A stretch of DNA of 64,000 nucleotides from an uncultured Gammaproteobacteria bacterium (GTDB lineage: Bacteria; Pseudomonadota; Gammaproteobacteria; JAADHQ01). The notes under the pieces are model-generated. The model was not told where the DNA came from, did no database searches, and saw nothing but the letters and a program-made list of their open reading frames with translations. Positions 8,520-16,022 of the stretch are shown one piece after another. The stretch covers positions 62,001 to 126,000 of the forward strand of contig CAMYJD010000002.1 in the NCBI GenBank assembly GCA_947258655.1, read 5' to 3'. The stretch's first letter is position 1. Each line of letters opens with the position of its first letter. Position numbers and translations under genes: made by a program.

Positions 8520-9787
8520 ATACACGTTTAATCCCGATGCCTGAGACAGCGCGCGCAACATCTTCGGCCAATCTCATAGACCGTATCGCGCGCCGTGCCT
8601 TTCTGGCGCGTATGCGCAGGCTGGTGCATGGAGAGATCATTCTGAAAGAAGGGGATACAAGTCATCGTTTTGGGCAGAAGACCGAACAATGCCCATTGTC
8701 CGCGCAAATTACCGTCAGCGATGCGCAGTTTTACAGTGATATCGCTTTCGGCGGCAGTATCGGCGCGGGCGAGGGTTATTTTTTACAAAGATGGCAATGT
8801 ACTGATTTGACCTCACTGGTACGTATATTGTTACAGAATCGCGATATCCTGGACAACATCGACAGCCGCACAGCGCGGTTGAAGGAGCCGTTGTTCAGGT
8901 TCTTCCATAGATTCAACCGTAACAGCCGGCGCGGCAGTCAACGTAATATCGGCGCCCATTATGATCTGGGTAATGATCTGTTTCGCCTGTTTCTCGATAA
9001 TAATATGATGTATTCATGTGCATACTACGAGACGCCCGACGCGTCACTGGAACAGGCAGCAGTGGCCAAGCTTGATCTGATCTGTCGTAAGCTGGAACTG
9101 CACGCATCTGACCATGTGCTCGAAATCGGGTCCGGCTGGGGAGGATTTGCTATCCATGCCGCAAGGCATTACGGTTGCCGGGTCACGACAACAACGATTT
9201 CGCAACAGCAATACGAGTTGGCAAGGCAGCAGGTCGAGTCAGCGGGTCTACAGGACCGCATCACTGTGCTGTGCAAGGATTACCGGGACCTGGAGGGTCA
9301 ATACGACAAACTGGTGTCGATTGAAATGATCGAGGCCATCGGTCATCAGTACCTGCCTGTATATTTTAAACAATGTAGCCATTTGTTAAAACCACACGGT
9401 ATGATGTTACTGCAGGCGATCACCATTGCCGATCAGCGCTATCAAGCAGCGTTACGATCGGTCGATTTTATTCAACGCTATATATTTCCGGGTAGTTTCA
9501 TCCCGTCGGTTGCGGCAATGACCGATGCAATTGCGTGTCATACCGATATGCGCCTGTTTCATCTGCACGATATCGGTCCTCATTATGCGACTACGTTACG
9601 CGACTGGCGTCAACGCTTTTTTAAGCGTCTCGATGAGGTGCACGCTCTCGGCTATCCAGAGGCCTTTGTCCGTATGTGGGAGTTTTATCTGTGTTACTGT
9701 GAAGGTGGTTTTCTCGAACGCGCTATCGGTGATGTACAGATGTTGCTGGTAAAACCGAAATGCCGGCGTGAAGCCATCGATGTATAG
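8516..9787 (+). CDS. cfa: cyclopropane-fatty-acyl-phospholipid synthase
   Basis: 423 residues from the ATG overlapping the DUF1365 stop. N-terminal lipid-binding domain at residues 1-130; the catalytic half starts near GAHYDLGNDLFRLFLD, with SCAYYETPD, the SAM site VLEIGSGWGGFAIHAA, SIEMIEAIGHQY and the C-terminal FYLCYCEGGFLERAIGDVQ. The enzyme transfers methylene from SAM to the double bond of membrane phospholipid acyl chains. Cyclopropane rings protect membranes from oxidation and other stress, which fits the light/oxidative theme. This is the second and more canonical CFA-type enzyme of the operon. Confidence 0.92.
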   Translation: MNTRLIPMPETARATSSANLIDRIARRAFLARMRRLVHGEIILKEGDTSHRFGQKTEQCPLSAQITVSDAQFYSDIAFGGSIGAGEGYFLQRWQCTDLTSLVRILLQNRDILDNIDSRTARLKEPLFRFFHRFNRNSRRGSQRNIGAHYDLGNDLFRLFLDNNMMYSCAYYETPDASLEQAAVAKLDLICRKLELHASDHVLEIGSGWGGFAIHAARHYGCRVTTTTISQQQYELARQQVESAGLQDRITVLCKDYRDLEGQYDKLVSIEMIEAIGHQYLPVYFKQCSHLLKPHGMMLLQAITIADQRYQAALRSVDFIQRYIFPGSFIPSVAAMTDAIACHTDMRLFHLHDIGPHYATTLRDWRQRFFKRLDEVHALGYPEAFVRMWEFYLCYCEGGFLERAIGDVQMLLVKPKCRREAIDV

Positions 9788-10250
9788 AATGTCAGGGGAA
9801 GTTTTGACAAGTTCGGGCGCCAAGATACCAATCTTGCCATTGCTACTGGGCTACGCTGGCCTGATTCCGTTTATCGTGAGCGCGTGCGGTATCTGGTTGG
9901 CATCCACAGGCATGGCTGTGGTCCTGAACCAGGCCCTGCTGAGCTATGCAGCCTGTATTCTTGCATTTATGGGTGCGATACACTGGGGCTATGCAATGCG
10001 ATCCAATGCCGATTCATGGCAGCTGGGTCTGAGTGTACTGCCATCATTGTTTGCATGGTTGGCGCTGAACCTACCGCTGCCATGGGCCTACGCTATACTG
10101 ACTATAAATTTTATACTGCTATGCATATTCGATGGAGTAGCCAGCCGTTCAGGATTATTGCCCTGGTGGTATCCGAGTCTGCGCGTGCCCTTGACAGCCA
10201 TTGTTGTTATGTCGTTAATTATCGGTGCATTCGGCGCTGTCAGGCTGTGA
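9768..10250 (+). CDS. DUF3429 membrane protein
   Basis: 160 residues from a GTG at 9768 that overlaps the CFA gene by 20 bases; ATG at 9780 or 9789 are equally possible starts. Five hydrophobic segments. The CILAFMGAIHWGYAM and LPWWYPSLRVPLTAIV stretches fit DUF3429. Function unknown. It is the last gene of the lipid operon and converges on the minus-strand gene that ends at 10276. Confidence 0.75.
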   Translation: MKPSMYRMSGEVLTSSGAKIPILPLLLGYAGLIPFIVSACGIWLASTGMAVVLNQALLSYAACILAFMGAIHWGYAMRSNADSWQLGLSVLPSLFAWLALNLPLPWAYAILTINFILLCIFDGVASRSGLLPWWYPSLRVPLTAIVVMSLIIGAFGAVRL

Positions 10251-10275
10251 CAGCATCCGTTCGGGTTTGTGTCAT

Positions 10276-11028
10276 TCAGCCCGACGATATTAATCCATGA
10301 GCGATCAATTTATCCTTTAATGCATTGAGTCCGTCAGTGGCCTGTTTCTGTGGCCCGTAGACTCCAAGCTCAATCTGACGATGACCATTGACGGCCAGGC
10401 TGGGCAGGCTCGACACCTTGACCCCGGGGTGAGCCTGCTGGAATTGCTCGAGGATATCGACCACATCACTCTCATGGACATCATTGACGATGAAACTGTA
10501 CTGGATCGATTTGCTTTTTGGGAGATCATGGTAATTCGTTTGCAGGACCCATTCCATCATCGGCCAGGCCATTTGCGGGAAGCCCGGCAGGCAATGGATT
10601 GCGCCCAGCGAAAAGCCCGGTACGCGATTGTAGGGGTTGGGGATGATCTCGGCGCCATTGGGCAGGTCCGCCATCAGGATACGATGCGGGTAGGCCTGTG
10701 CGCCAAAGCGGGCCTCGATTTCCTGTACGGCGTCCGGGTGGCGTTGCAGTTTGCGATCGAAGGCCTTAGCTATAGCCTGACGGGTACGGTCGTCGACAGT
10801 GGCACCGATGCCGCCGAATGAGAAGCACGGATCACCGAGTTGCCTGATTTCACGAAATTGCTGTACCAGCCGGGTTTCATCGTCACCGGCATAACGCGCC
10901 CAGCACAAGTGCTGACCATGCTGCGTCAGTATCTGGATGGCCTGGTCGAGGTGTTTGTCGTGCCGGCGGCCGGACAGTATTTCGTCACCGATAATCAGGA
11001 CACCAAAACCGCTTCGATTGCTATTCAT
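10276..11028 (-). CDS. CinA/MoCF-type molybdopterin-binding domain protein
   Basis: 250 residues. The N-terminal GVLIIGDEILSGRRHD, the middle FSFGGIGATVDDRTRQAIAKA and HCLPGFPQMAWPM match the MoCF_biosynth (molybdopterin-binding) domain of CinA-like proteins. The C-terminal nicotinamide-mononucleotide amidase domain of full CinA is missing, as in YfaY-like short forms. The exact reaction is unclear; related domains cleave ADP-ribose or handle pterin and nucleotide compounds. It is the last gene of the operon that starts at 13525. Confidence 0.8.
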   Translation of the reverse strand: MNSNRSGFGVLIIGDEILSGRRHDKHLDQAIQILTQHGQHLCWARYAGDDETRLVQQFREIRQLGDPCFSFGGIGATVDDRTRQAIAKAFDRKLQRHPDAVQEIEARFGAQAYPHRILMADLPNGAEIIPNPYNRVPGFSLGAIHCLPGFPQMAWPMMEWVLQTNYHDLPKSKSIQYSFIVNDVHESDVVDILEQFQQAHPGVKVSSLPSLAVNGHRQIELGVYGPQKQATDGLNALKDKLIAHGLISSG

Positions 11029-11066
11029 AAATAATATACATAGGTTTGTGCTCAGCTCATGTGCTG

Positions 11067-11588
11067 TTAATCGTGTCTGACCATGATCAACTTATCAAGC
11101 GCAAAACCCAGTTGTCTGGCTGAGTCCTTGAATTGTTGCAATACGATAGGGTCGATTGTGGGTTTACGCGAAAGCAACCATAGATAAGATGTATTATAGC
11201 CGGATACAAAGGCATATTGATAATGATCCCTGTCCAGGCCAAAGATGATGTATGAGCTGTAAAAAGGACCGAAAAATGAAACTTTCAAATGGCCTTGCTG
11301 ATTGTCATCGACAAAATACGCCTTGCCTGTGGCAGATCTTGGCCCGTTATCGCTGATGGACAGGCCTTTATTGATAACCCTGATGCTACCATCATTTTGC
11401 AAGTCGTATGTAGCAGTGACATTGTCCAGTCCACGCTCAAAGGAGTGGTCAAGACGGGCGATTTCATACCATGTACCCAGATATCTGTTGATGTCGAATG
11501 CCTCAACCGGTTTAACCCCGGCCGGTATACCGGTACAGGCAACTAACATAAGTGACAGTAGAAAAATGAAAATGAAGTGCATAGGCAT
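11067..11588 (-). CDS. blc: bacterial lipocalin lipoprotein (Blc type), copy 2
   Basis: 173 residues. Signal peptide with lipobox LMLVACTG, so the cysteine at residue 18 is probably lipidated. The lipocalin signature is YLGTWYEIARLDHSFERG, and the C-terminal YLWLLSRKPTIDP motif matches Blc. Likely an outer-membrane lipid carrier induced by stress. Compared with copy 1 at 5.0 kb it is the closer match to the E. coli Blc pattern. Confidence 0.88.
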   Translation of the reverse strand: MPMHFIFIFLLSLMLVACTGIPAGVKPVEAFDINRYLGTWYEIARLDHSFERGLDNVTATYDLQNDGSIRVINKGLSISDNGPRSATGKAYFVDDNQQGHLKVSFFGPFYSSYIIFGLDRDHYQYAFVSGYNTSYLWLLSRKPTIDPIVLQQFKDSARQLGFALDKLIMVRHD

Positions 11589-11603
11589 TGGCTACTACAT
11601 ACC

Positions 11604-11891
11604 TCATACGGATATGTAATTGACTAGTGTTTTAAGTTGATCATTTACCGGGACAGTATTGTCATCTAGTTGATCGTGCCCAATGTTTTTCTTATCTTTG
11701 ATGTCATTATATAGCTCGACGGAGCTACTACCCGGTGATTTCAGTGAGATTTCCAGATAGCTCTGCCTGTTCTGTTCGGATTCGAAATATATTTTCAATG
11801 CACTTGTACCTTCACCTTCAACGACATAGGGCGCTTCGTCAATATTGTTGACATCATTAGCGCTTGTTGGATCGGTTGTTGTTACCAGCAT
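11604..11891 (-). CDS. small protein of unknown function
   Basis: 95 residues, acidic, with no signal peptide or membrane segment. It overlaps the 3' end of the chelatase gene by 35 bases. Upstream of its ATG (minus strand, 11891) is GGAG at a proper distance (ACGGAGTTCAGAC), which supports the start. The middle contains YFESEQNRQSYLEISLKSPG, which could form an alpha/beta fold. I do not recognise a family. The operon position between CbiX and lipocalin suggests co-expression in the light regulon. Confidence 0.6.
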   Translation of the reverse strand: MLVTTTDPTSANDVNNIDEAPYVVEGEGTSALKIYFESEQNRQSYLEISLKSPGSSSVELYNDIKDKKNIGHDQLDDNTVPVNDQLKTLVNYISV

Positions 11892-12291
11892 GTCTGAACT
11901 CCGTGATCTGTTGTTTATCGGGTGTTACTTCTGCATAGGCGATCGTGGCCATGATCCTGGCCATGGCATCGATGGAGCCCAGGTATGGGGCAATATGGAT
12001 GCATACATCGGGATTTTGCTGTTGTGCTTGCGCGACTTCGTTGGGGATGTCTTCAACTACATGCCTGCCGGCGGACAGGAAATAGGGCAGGACGATGACC
12101 TCGTTGGCACCCTGTTGTATGCATTGCTGGATACCATCAGGGATGGAAGGTTCAGCCAGTTCCAGAAAAGCACAGTCGACGATGTCGAAACCGTCACCGG
12201 TCTCAGTAGCAATACGTTGTGTTAATGCACGCACTTCGTCATTCGAGGTCTGCCGTCGGCTGCCATGGGCAATGATTAAGAGGCTTTTCAT
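11857..12291 (-). CDS. cbiX: CbiX/SirB-type sirohydrochlorin chelatase
   Basis: 144 residues, a single-domain short chelatase. LLIIAHGSRR carries the metal-site histidine, and VLPYFLSAGRHVVEDIP the second conserved histidine region. Such enzymes insert cobalt (CbiX) or iron (SirB) into sirohydrochlorin. The metal cannot be decided from sequence. The gene lies near a cobalamin-sensing MerR regulator and shares its operator type. A role in supplying cobalamin to the sensor is attractive, but sirohaem synthesis is possible. Confidence 0.82.
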   Translation of the reverse strand: MKSLLIIAHGSRRQTSNDEVRALTQRIATETGDGFDIVDCAFLELAEPSIPDGIQQCIQQGANEVIVLPYFLSAGRHVVEDIPNEVAQAQQQNPDVCIHIAPYLGSIDAMARIMATIAYAEVTPDKQQITEFRHAGNNNRSNKR

Positions 12292-12319
12292 CTAATTCAT
12301 ACTCCAGATTCATGTTTTG

Positions 12320-13525
12320 TTATATGCGTATACCCTGTACGGCGAATACAGGATCAGAGAAGATTCTATTGGGAAAATACTTGTCATCCTCCGGCCTGAG
12401 CCAGCCCTGCCAGGATTCAGTCGCTATCTGATCAAAATTGCCGGCGCGGTGAAAATATTCCTGCACCAGGCCCATACGTTCATACGGGTGTAACTCGGTC
12501 CAGACTCTAATTACCTTTTCCGGAAACCATCTGTCCGAGAACGTAATGATGAAGCGTCCTGCCGGCTTCAGGACCCGCGCCACCTCGCGAAATACGGACA
12601 CAGGGCAGGTCAGATATTCGACAGAGACGGTGCAGATGACGATATCAAAAGACTGGTCTTGATATGGCAGTGCGGGTAGCTTGTTTAAATCACAGATATC
12701 ATGGGCGTGCAGGGCAGGGTTGGCGCGCAATTCTTCATCGTTGATGCCCAGACCGGTGACTCGGACCGTCGCATCGATTCCTTGTACATGTGATTCCCAG
12801 CTACCCATCAGGTCGAGGACCTGCATACCAGGTTTTATGTATCGACGGTAGTATTTGTTGATCAGTGAGCGTGCCTGGCTATCGATATGCTGAACTAATC
12901 TGGGAAGTACATAAAAGCTGCTGTCTTCCTGTTCGTGTATGCGTTTGAAGCTGTCGGCGGTAAAGAAGTCCGGGTGCAATTCAGCCGGATGGCTCTGCAG
13001 GCCACAACCATGCGCAGCAATGTCGGCAATAATCTCATTGCATTGACCGCCAAGTTCTTCCTTGCTCGGCAACATTTGCCTGACATGCAGGCCGATACTG
13101 ACAGTGTAATCAGCTAGTGGATGGTTGAAGTCGACTTCTATCTCGCTATCGTTCATATCATTGATGCGCACCGGGGTCATATCTTGCGGAAAAATGGTGC
13201 CAATCCCATTGCAGTCAGCGAGCAAGCCTTTCGGATAATAGCGCCCGATAAAGGGACCGGGTACATGGCGTCGTGAAAAAATATGGCTGACATCACCCTG
13301 TTGTAATTGCTTGACTGCCCGGGTTTGTTTGCGTGGCAACCATTCGCCTGGCTTTAAACGGGCAGTGGCGCTGTCTCCTTCATGAATGTCGGCTAACTGT
13401 TGATCAAGCTCGGTCGGCATGTCATCACGCCAGAAATCGATTGTCGGGAAATAGTGCCAGTCCCTGTGTGAGGCGTCGCTGGAGTCCCAGGCCAGATAAG
13501 CGGCTGCGCTCGCGAGTCTTGTCAT
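12320..13525 (-). CDS. FKBP-type peptidyl-prolyl isomerase fused to a SAM methyltransferase
   Basis: 401 residues from the ATG at 13525; the longer frame to 13606 would start inside the promoter. Residues about 50-155 contain an FKBP/SlyD-like domain, with the typical EVDFNHPLADYTVSIGLHV strand-loop. The C-terminal part, from about residue 235, is a class I methyltransferase: GMQVLDLMGSWESHV at the SAM site, then DICDLNKLPALPYQDQSFD and VFREVARVLKPAGRFIITFS. The usual glycine-rich loop is replaced by LMGSWESH. The substrate is unknown; the FKBP domain may hold a protein substrate. First gene of a five-gene minus-strand operon. Confidence 0.8.
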   Translation of the reverse strand: MTRLASAAAYLAWDSSDASHRDWHYFPTIDFWRDDMPTELDQQLADIHEGDSATARLKPGEWLPRKQTRAVKQLQQGDVSHIFSRRHVPGPFIGRYYPKGLLADCNGIGTIFPQDMTPVRINDMNDSEIEVDFNHPLADYTVSIGLHVRQMLPSKEELGGQCNEIIADIAAHGCGLQSHPAELHPDFFTADSFKRIHEQEDSSFYVLPRLVQHIDSQARSLINKYYRRYIKPGMQVLDLMGSWESHVQGIDATVRVTGLGINDEELRANPALHAHDICDLNKLPALPYQDQSFDIVICTVSVEYLTCPVSVFREVARVLKPAGRFIITFSDRWFPEKVIRVWTELHPYERMGLVQEYFHRAGNFDQIATESWQGWLRPEDDKYFPNRIFSDPVFAVQGIRI

Positions 13526-13596
13526 GTTCAAGGTCAGTTCCTCACAATATGATTGTGTGCCAGTAAAACTTGAAAAGTCTGTATATATGTTGTATA

Positions 13597-13646
13597 AGTA
13601 TTGCATAGGGAGTGGGTTTTGTCAAAATGTACCTGTACAAGATAAT
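13597..13646. promoter_or_regulatory. divergent promoter pair with TGTAC-CT-GTACA operator
   Basis: On the plus strand, -35 TTGTCA (13619-13624), a 16-base spacer and -10 GATAAT (13641-13646) serve the glutathione peroxidase gene. The spacer holds the perfect inverted repeat TGTACCTGTACA (13628-13639). On the minus strand, -35 TTGACA (13625-13620) and a weak -10 AATACT (13602-13597) serve the FKBP-methyltransferase operon; TTATACAA lies at 13597-13590. The two -35 elements overlap almost entirely. One bound regulator could therefore control both directions. Confidence 0.6.
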
Positions 13647-13710
13647 ATTTATGATCGTCTAATAAAGACTTTTTAAAACAGTCATTTATATAACAGAGAA
13701 GGAATATGGC

Positions 13711-14253
13711 ATGAAATTACTAATGGTTTTGCTGATATTCAGTACTTGTACATTCTCTGTGAACGCAGCCAACCAATGCAGCCCGGCACTGGATTTCTAC
13801 AAGCGATCCCTGGCTGGTAAAGATCCGCTGCATTTATGCGAGCTGTTTAAAGACAAGGTCGTGCTGATTGTTAACACGGCGAGCAAATGTGCATACACCT
13901 ATCAGTATGCTGGCCTCGAGGCAATTTACGCCAAGTATAAGGACAGGGGCCTTGTCGTTGCCGGTTTTCCGTCGAATGATTTTGCCGGGCAGGAGCCGGG
14001 TAGAGAAAAGCAGATCCAGCAGTTCTGTCGTCTGACCTATGGGGTGCAGTTTCCAATGTTTGAAAAGACGAGAGTCAGGGGTGCAGGTGCCGACCCGTTA
14101 TACAAGTATTTGCGCACGGTCACGGCAGATGCACCACGCTGGAACTTCCACAAATATCTGATCAATCGTCAGGGCGAGGTCGTGGCCAGCTTTGCCAGCC
14201 ATGTGGAACCGGACAGCCCGGCCTTGATCCAGGCCATCGAGAAACTGCTGTGA
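13711..14253 (+). CDS. exported glutathione-peroxidase-family protein
   Basis: 180 residues. A signal peptide (first ~20 residues, ending VNAAN) places it in the periplasm, unlike cytoplasmic BtuE. The peroxidatic cysteine lies in VNTASKCAYTYQY, the second cysteine in QFCRLTYGVQFPMF, and the catalytic tryptophan-asparagine in RWNFHKYL. The usual catalytic glutamine after FPxN is aspartate here (GFPSNDFAGQEPG); I believe this occurs in other proteobacterial members. It reduces hydroperoxides with thioredoxin-like or glutathione donors, which fits lipid-peroxide defence. Promoter overlaps the divergent FKBP operon. Confidence 0.88.
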   Translation: MKLLMVLLIFSTCTFSVNAANQCSPALDFYKRSLAGKDPLHLCELFKDKVVLIVNTASKCAYTYQYAGLEAIYAKYKDRGLVVAGFPSNDFAGQEPGREKQIQQFCRLTYGVQFPMFEKTRVRGAGADPLYKYLRTVTADAPRWNFHKYLINRQGEVVASFASHVEPDSPALIQAIEKLL

Positions 14254-14274
14254 TTACAATCATGAGGTGATGAC

Positions 14275-15246
14275 ATGAATAACAGGAATATAACGCAGGG
14301 CAACAAAGAAATTTCTATCGGTATCAGCGCCTGTCTGCTCGGAGCAAAGGTCCGTTTTGATGGTGGCCATAAACGCGACAGGTACATCAATGATCTGCTC
14401 AGCCAGCATTTTCGTTTTGTACCCTTCTGTCCGGAAGTGGCCATTGGCATGCCTACGCCTCGGGAACCTATACGTCTGGTCGATGAACAGGGTAATATCC
14501 GCGCTGTTGGCACACGCGATGCCAGTCAGGATTTTACCGTGCAATTGACAGGCTACGGTGCCAAGGTTGCGGATTCCATAGATACCTTGTGCGGCTTCGT
14601 GTTCAAGAAAGACTCACCCAGTTGTGGTATGGAACGGGTCAAGGTGTATGTTGATAATCGTATGCCAGAAAGAAAAGGTCGAGGTCTGTTTGCTGCGCAA
14701 ATCATGCAGCGTCATCCGTTATTACCGGTCGAGGAGGAGGGGCGTTTGAATGATCCGGTGTTGCGTGAAAATTTCATCAATCGCGTATTTGTGTTTTCAC
14801 GCTGGAAAGAATTACAGCATGTCGGGATCACTAAAGCCGCATTGATCGATTTTCATACGCGTCATAAGTACCTGTTACTGGCGCATAACCAGCAGGCATA
14901 TCGGCAATTAGGACGCATCCTGGCTTCCATGAAAGATTATGATCTTAGTACGCTCGCGCAGCAATATATCGAGCGCGTCATGGCGATACTGAAAAAGCGT
15001 GCCAGTCGCAAGACCCACGTCAATGTGTTGCAGCATCTGGTCGGTTTTTTACGCCCCAAACTAAATAATTATGATCGTGTCGAGATGCTCGATACGATCA
15101 ACGCCTACGCCAGGGGTGAGTATCCATTGATTGTACCGATTACGTTATTGAAGCATCATTTTCGTTGTAATCCACACCCGTTTGTGGACAGGCAGGTCTA
15201 TCTGGATCCGCATCCACGTGCAATGATGTTGAGAAACACGATATAG
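14275..15246 (+). CDS. DUF523 and DUF1722 (YbgA-like) protein
   Basis: 323 residues. Residues 1-160 are DUF523, with conserved cysteines in SACLLGAKVRFDGGHKR, FCPEVAIGMPTPREP and KDSPSCG. The C-terminal half is DUF1722, with SRWKELQ, FHTRHKYLLLAHN and the LLKHHFRC end. A stand-alone DUF523 enzyme (TudS) is a [4Fe-4S] 2-thiouracil desulfidase, so a thio-nucleobase or nucleotide-salvage reaction is possible. In E. coli ybgA sits next to phrB, and here a class I photolyase lies downstream on the other strand. It follows gpx by 21 bases. Confidence 0.85.
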   Translation: MNNRNITQGNKEISIGISACLLGAKVRFDGGHKRDRYINDLLSQHFRFVPFCPEVAIGMPTPREPIRLVDEQGNIRAVGTRDASQDFTVQLTGYGAKVADSIDTLCGFVFKKDSPSCGMERVKVYVDNRMPERKGRGLFAAQIMQRHPLLPVEEEGRLNDPVLRENFINRVFVFSRWKELQHVGITKAALIDFHTRHKYLLLAHNQQAYRQLGRILASMKDYDLSTLAQQYIERVMAILKKRASRKTHVNVLQHLVGFLRPKLNNYDRVEMLDTINAYARGEYPLIVPITLLKHHFRCNPHPFVDRQVYLDPHPRAMMLRNTI

Positions 15247-15401
15247 TATAAGTGTCGACACAAACTAAACCGGCTGCAATGTTGCCTACATGTATTGTCA
15301 ATGTGCATTCGGCCTAAGTCCCCGGCTGCAGGTGAAAGACAAAATATATATTTTTCGGTAGTATTAGCGCTTATTGATGCTACTGTTGGAGTTAAAATCA
15401 A

Positions 15402-15617
15402 ATGACCATGGACAAGCAAAGTCTGATTGCAAAACGTGATGAACTGGCAACGCGACTTGAAGCGATCAAGGCCGATTATAGTCGCGGTCTGAATGCGGAC
15501 TCCGAGGAGCAGGCCGCGGAGCTTGCCAATGCCGAGGTACTCGACGGAATCGCCCGGGCCACGGCCGAGGAACTGCAGCGCATCGAAAAGTTGCTTGCAG
15601 ATCTTGAAACCGACTAA
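15402..15617 (+). CDS. small coiled-coil protein
   Basis: 71 residues, highly charged and predicted almost wholly helical. DELATRLEAIKADYSRGL and the C-terminal ATAEELQRIEKLLADLE form two heptad-like helices. It resembles the N-terminal coiled coil of DksA/TraR-type proteins but has no zinc finger. GGAG lies 12 bases before the ATG at 15402; the ATG at 15408 is an alternative start. Function unknown. Confidence 0.65.
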   Translation: MTMDKQSLIAKRDELATRLEAIKADYSRGLNADSEEQAAELANAEVLDGIARATAEELQRIEKLLADLETD

Positions 15618-15852
15618 AGTCCATATTCATTGTTCACATTGTCATTACAGCGGTCGTCCGGCACGTCGACACACCTGGCTGACGCTGCTGGCACTATTGG
15701 TGTGGATCGTTCCTATCACTTTCCTGACTCAAGGTTATTGGCCCTTTCTGATTGTACCTGCGATCATCATAACTATCTGGGCCTGGTTGGCCAGGACCTA
15801 TGTCTGTCCGCAATGTGGTTCAAAGATATCCAATGATTCCCGGACTAATTAA
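15604..15852 (+). CDS. small membrane protein with split zinc ribbon
   Basis: 82 residues from a TTG at 15604, overlapping the previous stop by 14 bases; no better start fits. The N-terminal HCSHC and the C-terminal YVCPQCGSKI give two CxxC knuckles flanking two hydrophobic segments (LTLLALLVWIVPITFL and FLIVPAIIITIWAWL). The cysteine pairs could join into one zinc ribbon on the cytoplasmic side. I do not recognise a named family. Last gene of the gpx operon. Confidence 0.55.
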   Translation: MKPTKVHIHCSHCHYSGRPARRHTWLTLLALLVWIVPITFLTQGYWPFLIVPAIIITIWAWLARTYVCPQCGSKISNDSRTN

Positions 15853-15862
15853 TCATTCAGCT

Positions 15863-16013
15863 TTTTGGCCAGGAAGGCCTTATGTCGCGAAGGCCATGGA
15901 AGGCCGAGAGCGACTTTGGCCAGGAAGGCCTTATTGCCGTTTAATAATTATCAAACGATTGGCACGATGGTCGTGAAGGCCATGGAAGGCCGAGAGCGAC
16001 TTTGGCCAGGAAG
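15863..16013. repeat. GGCC-rich direct repeat, two and a half units
   Basis: A 39-base unit occurs at 15889-15927 and 15975-16013, identical from GAAGGCCATGG to GGCCAGGAAG. A 20-base piece of the same element (TTTGGCCAGGAAGGCCTTAT) occurs at 15863-15882 and again at 15915-15934. Within each unit GTCGC or GTCGT can pair with GCGAC, enclosing a GGCC-GGCC stem, so each could fold as a hairpin. It lies between two convergent genes. A final CTTTTTT (16014-16020) could make it act as a terminator. Confidence 0.75.
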
Positions 16014-16022
16014 CTTTTTTGT

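Noticed and set aside
13526-13606. 27-codon N-terminal extension of the FKBP-methyltransferase gene
   Set aside because: The minus-strand -10 would lie within it, so it cannot be translated from that promoter.
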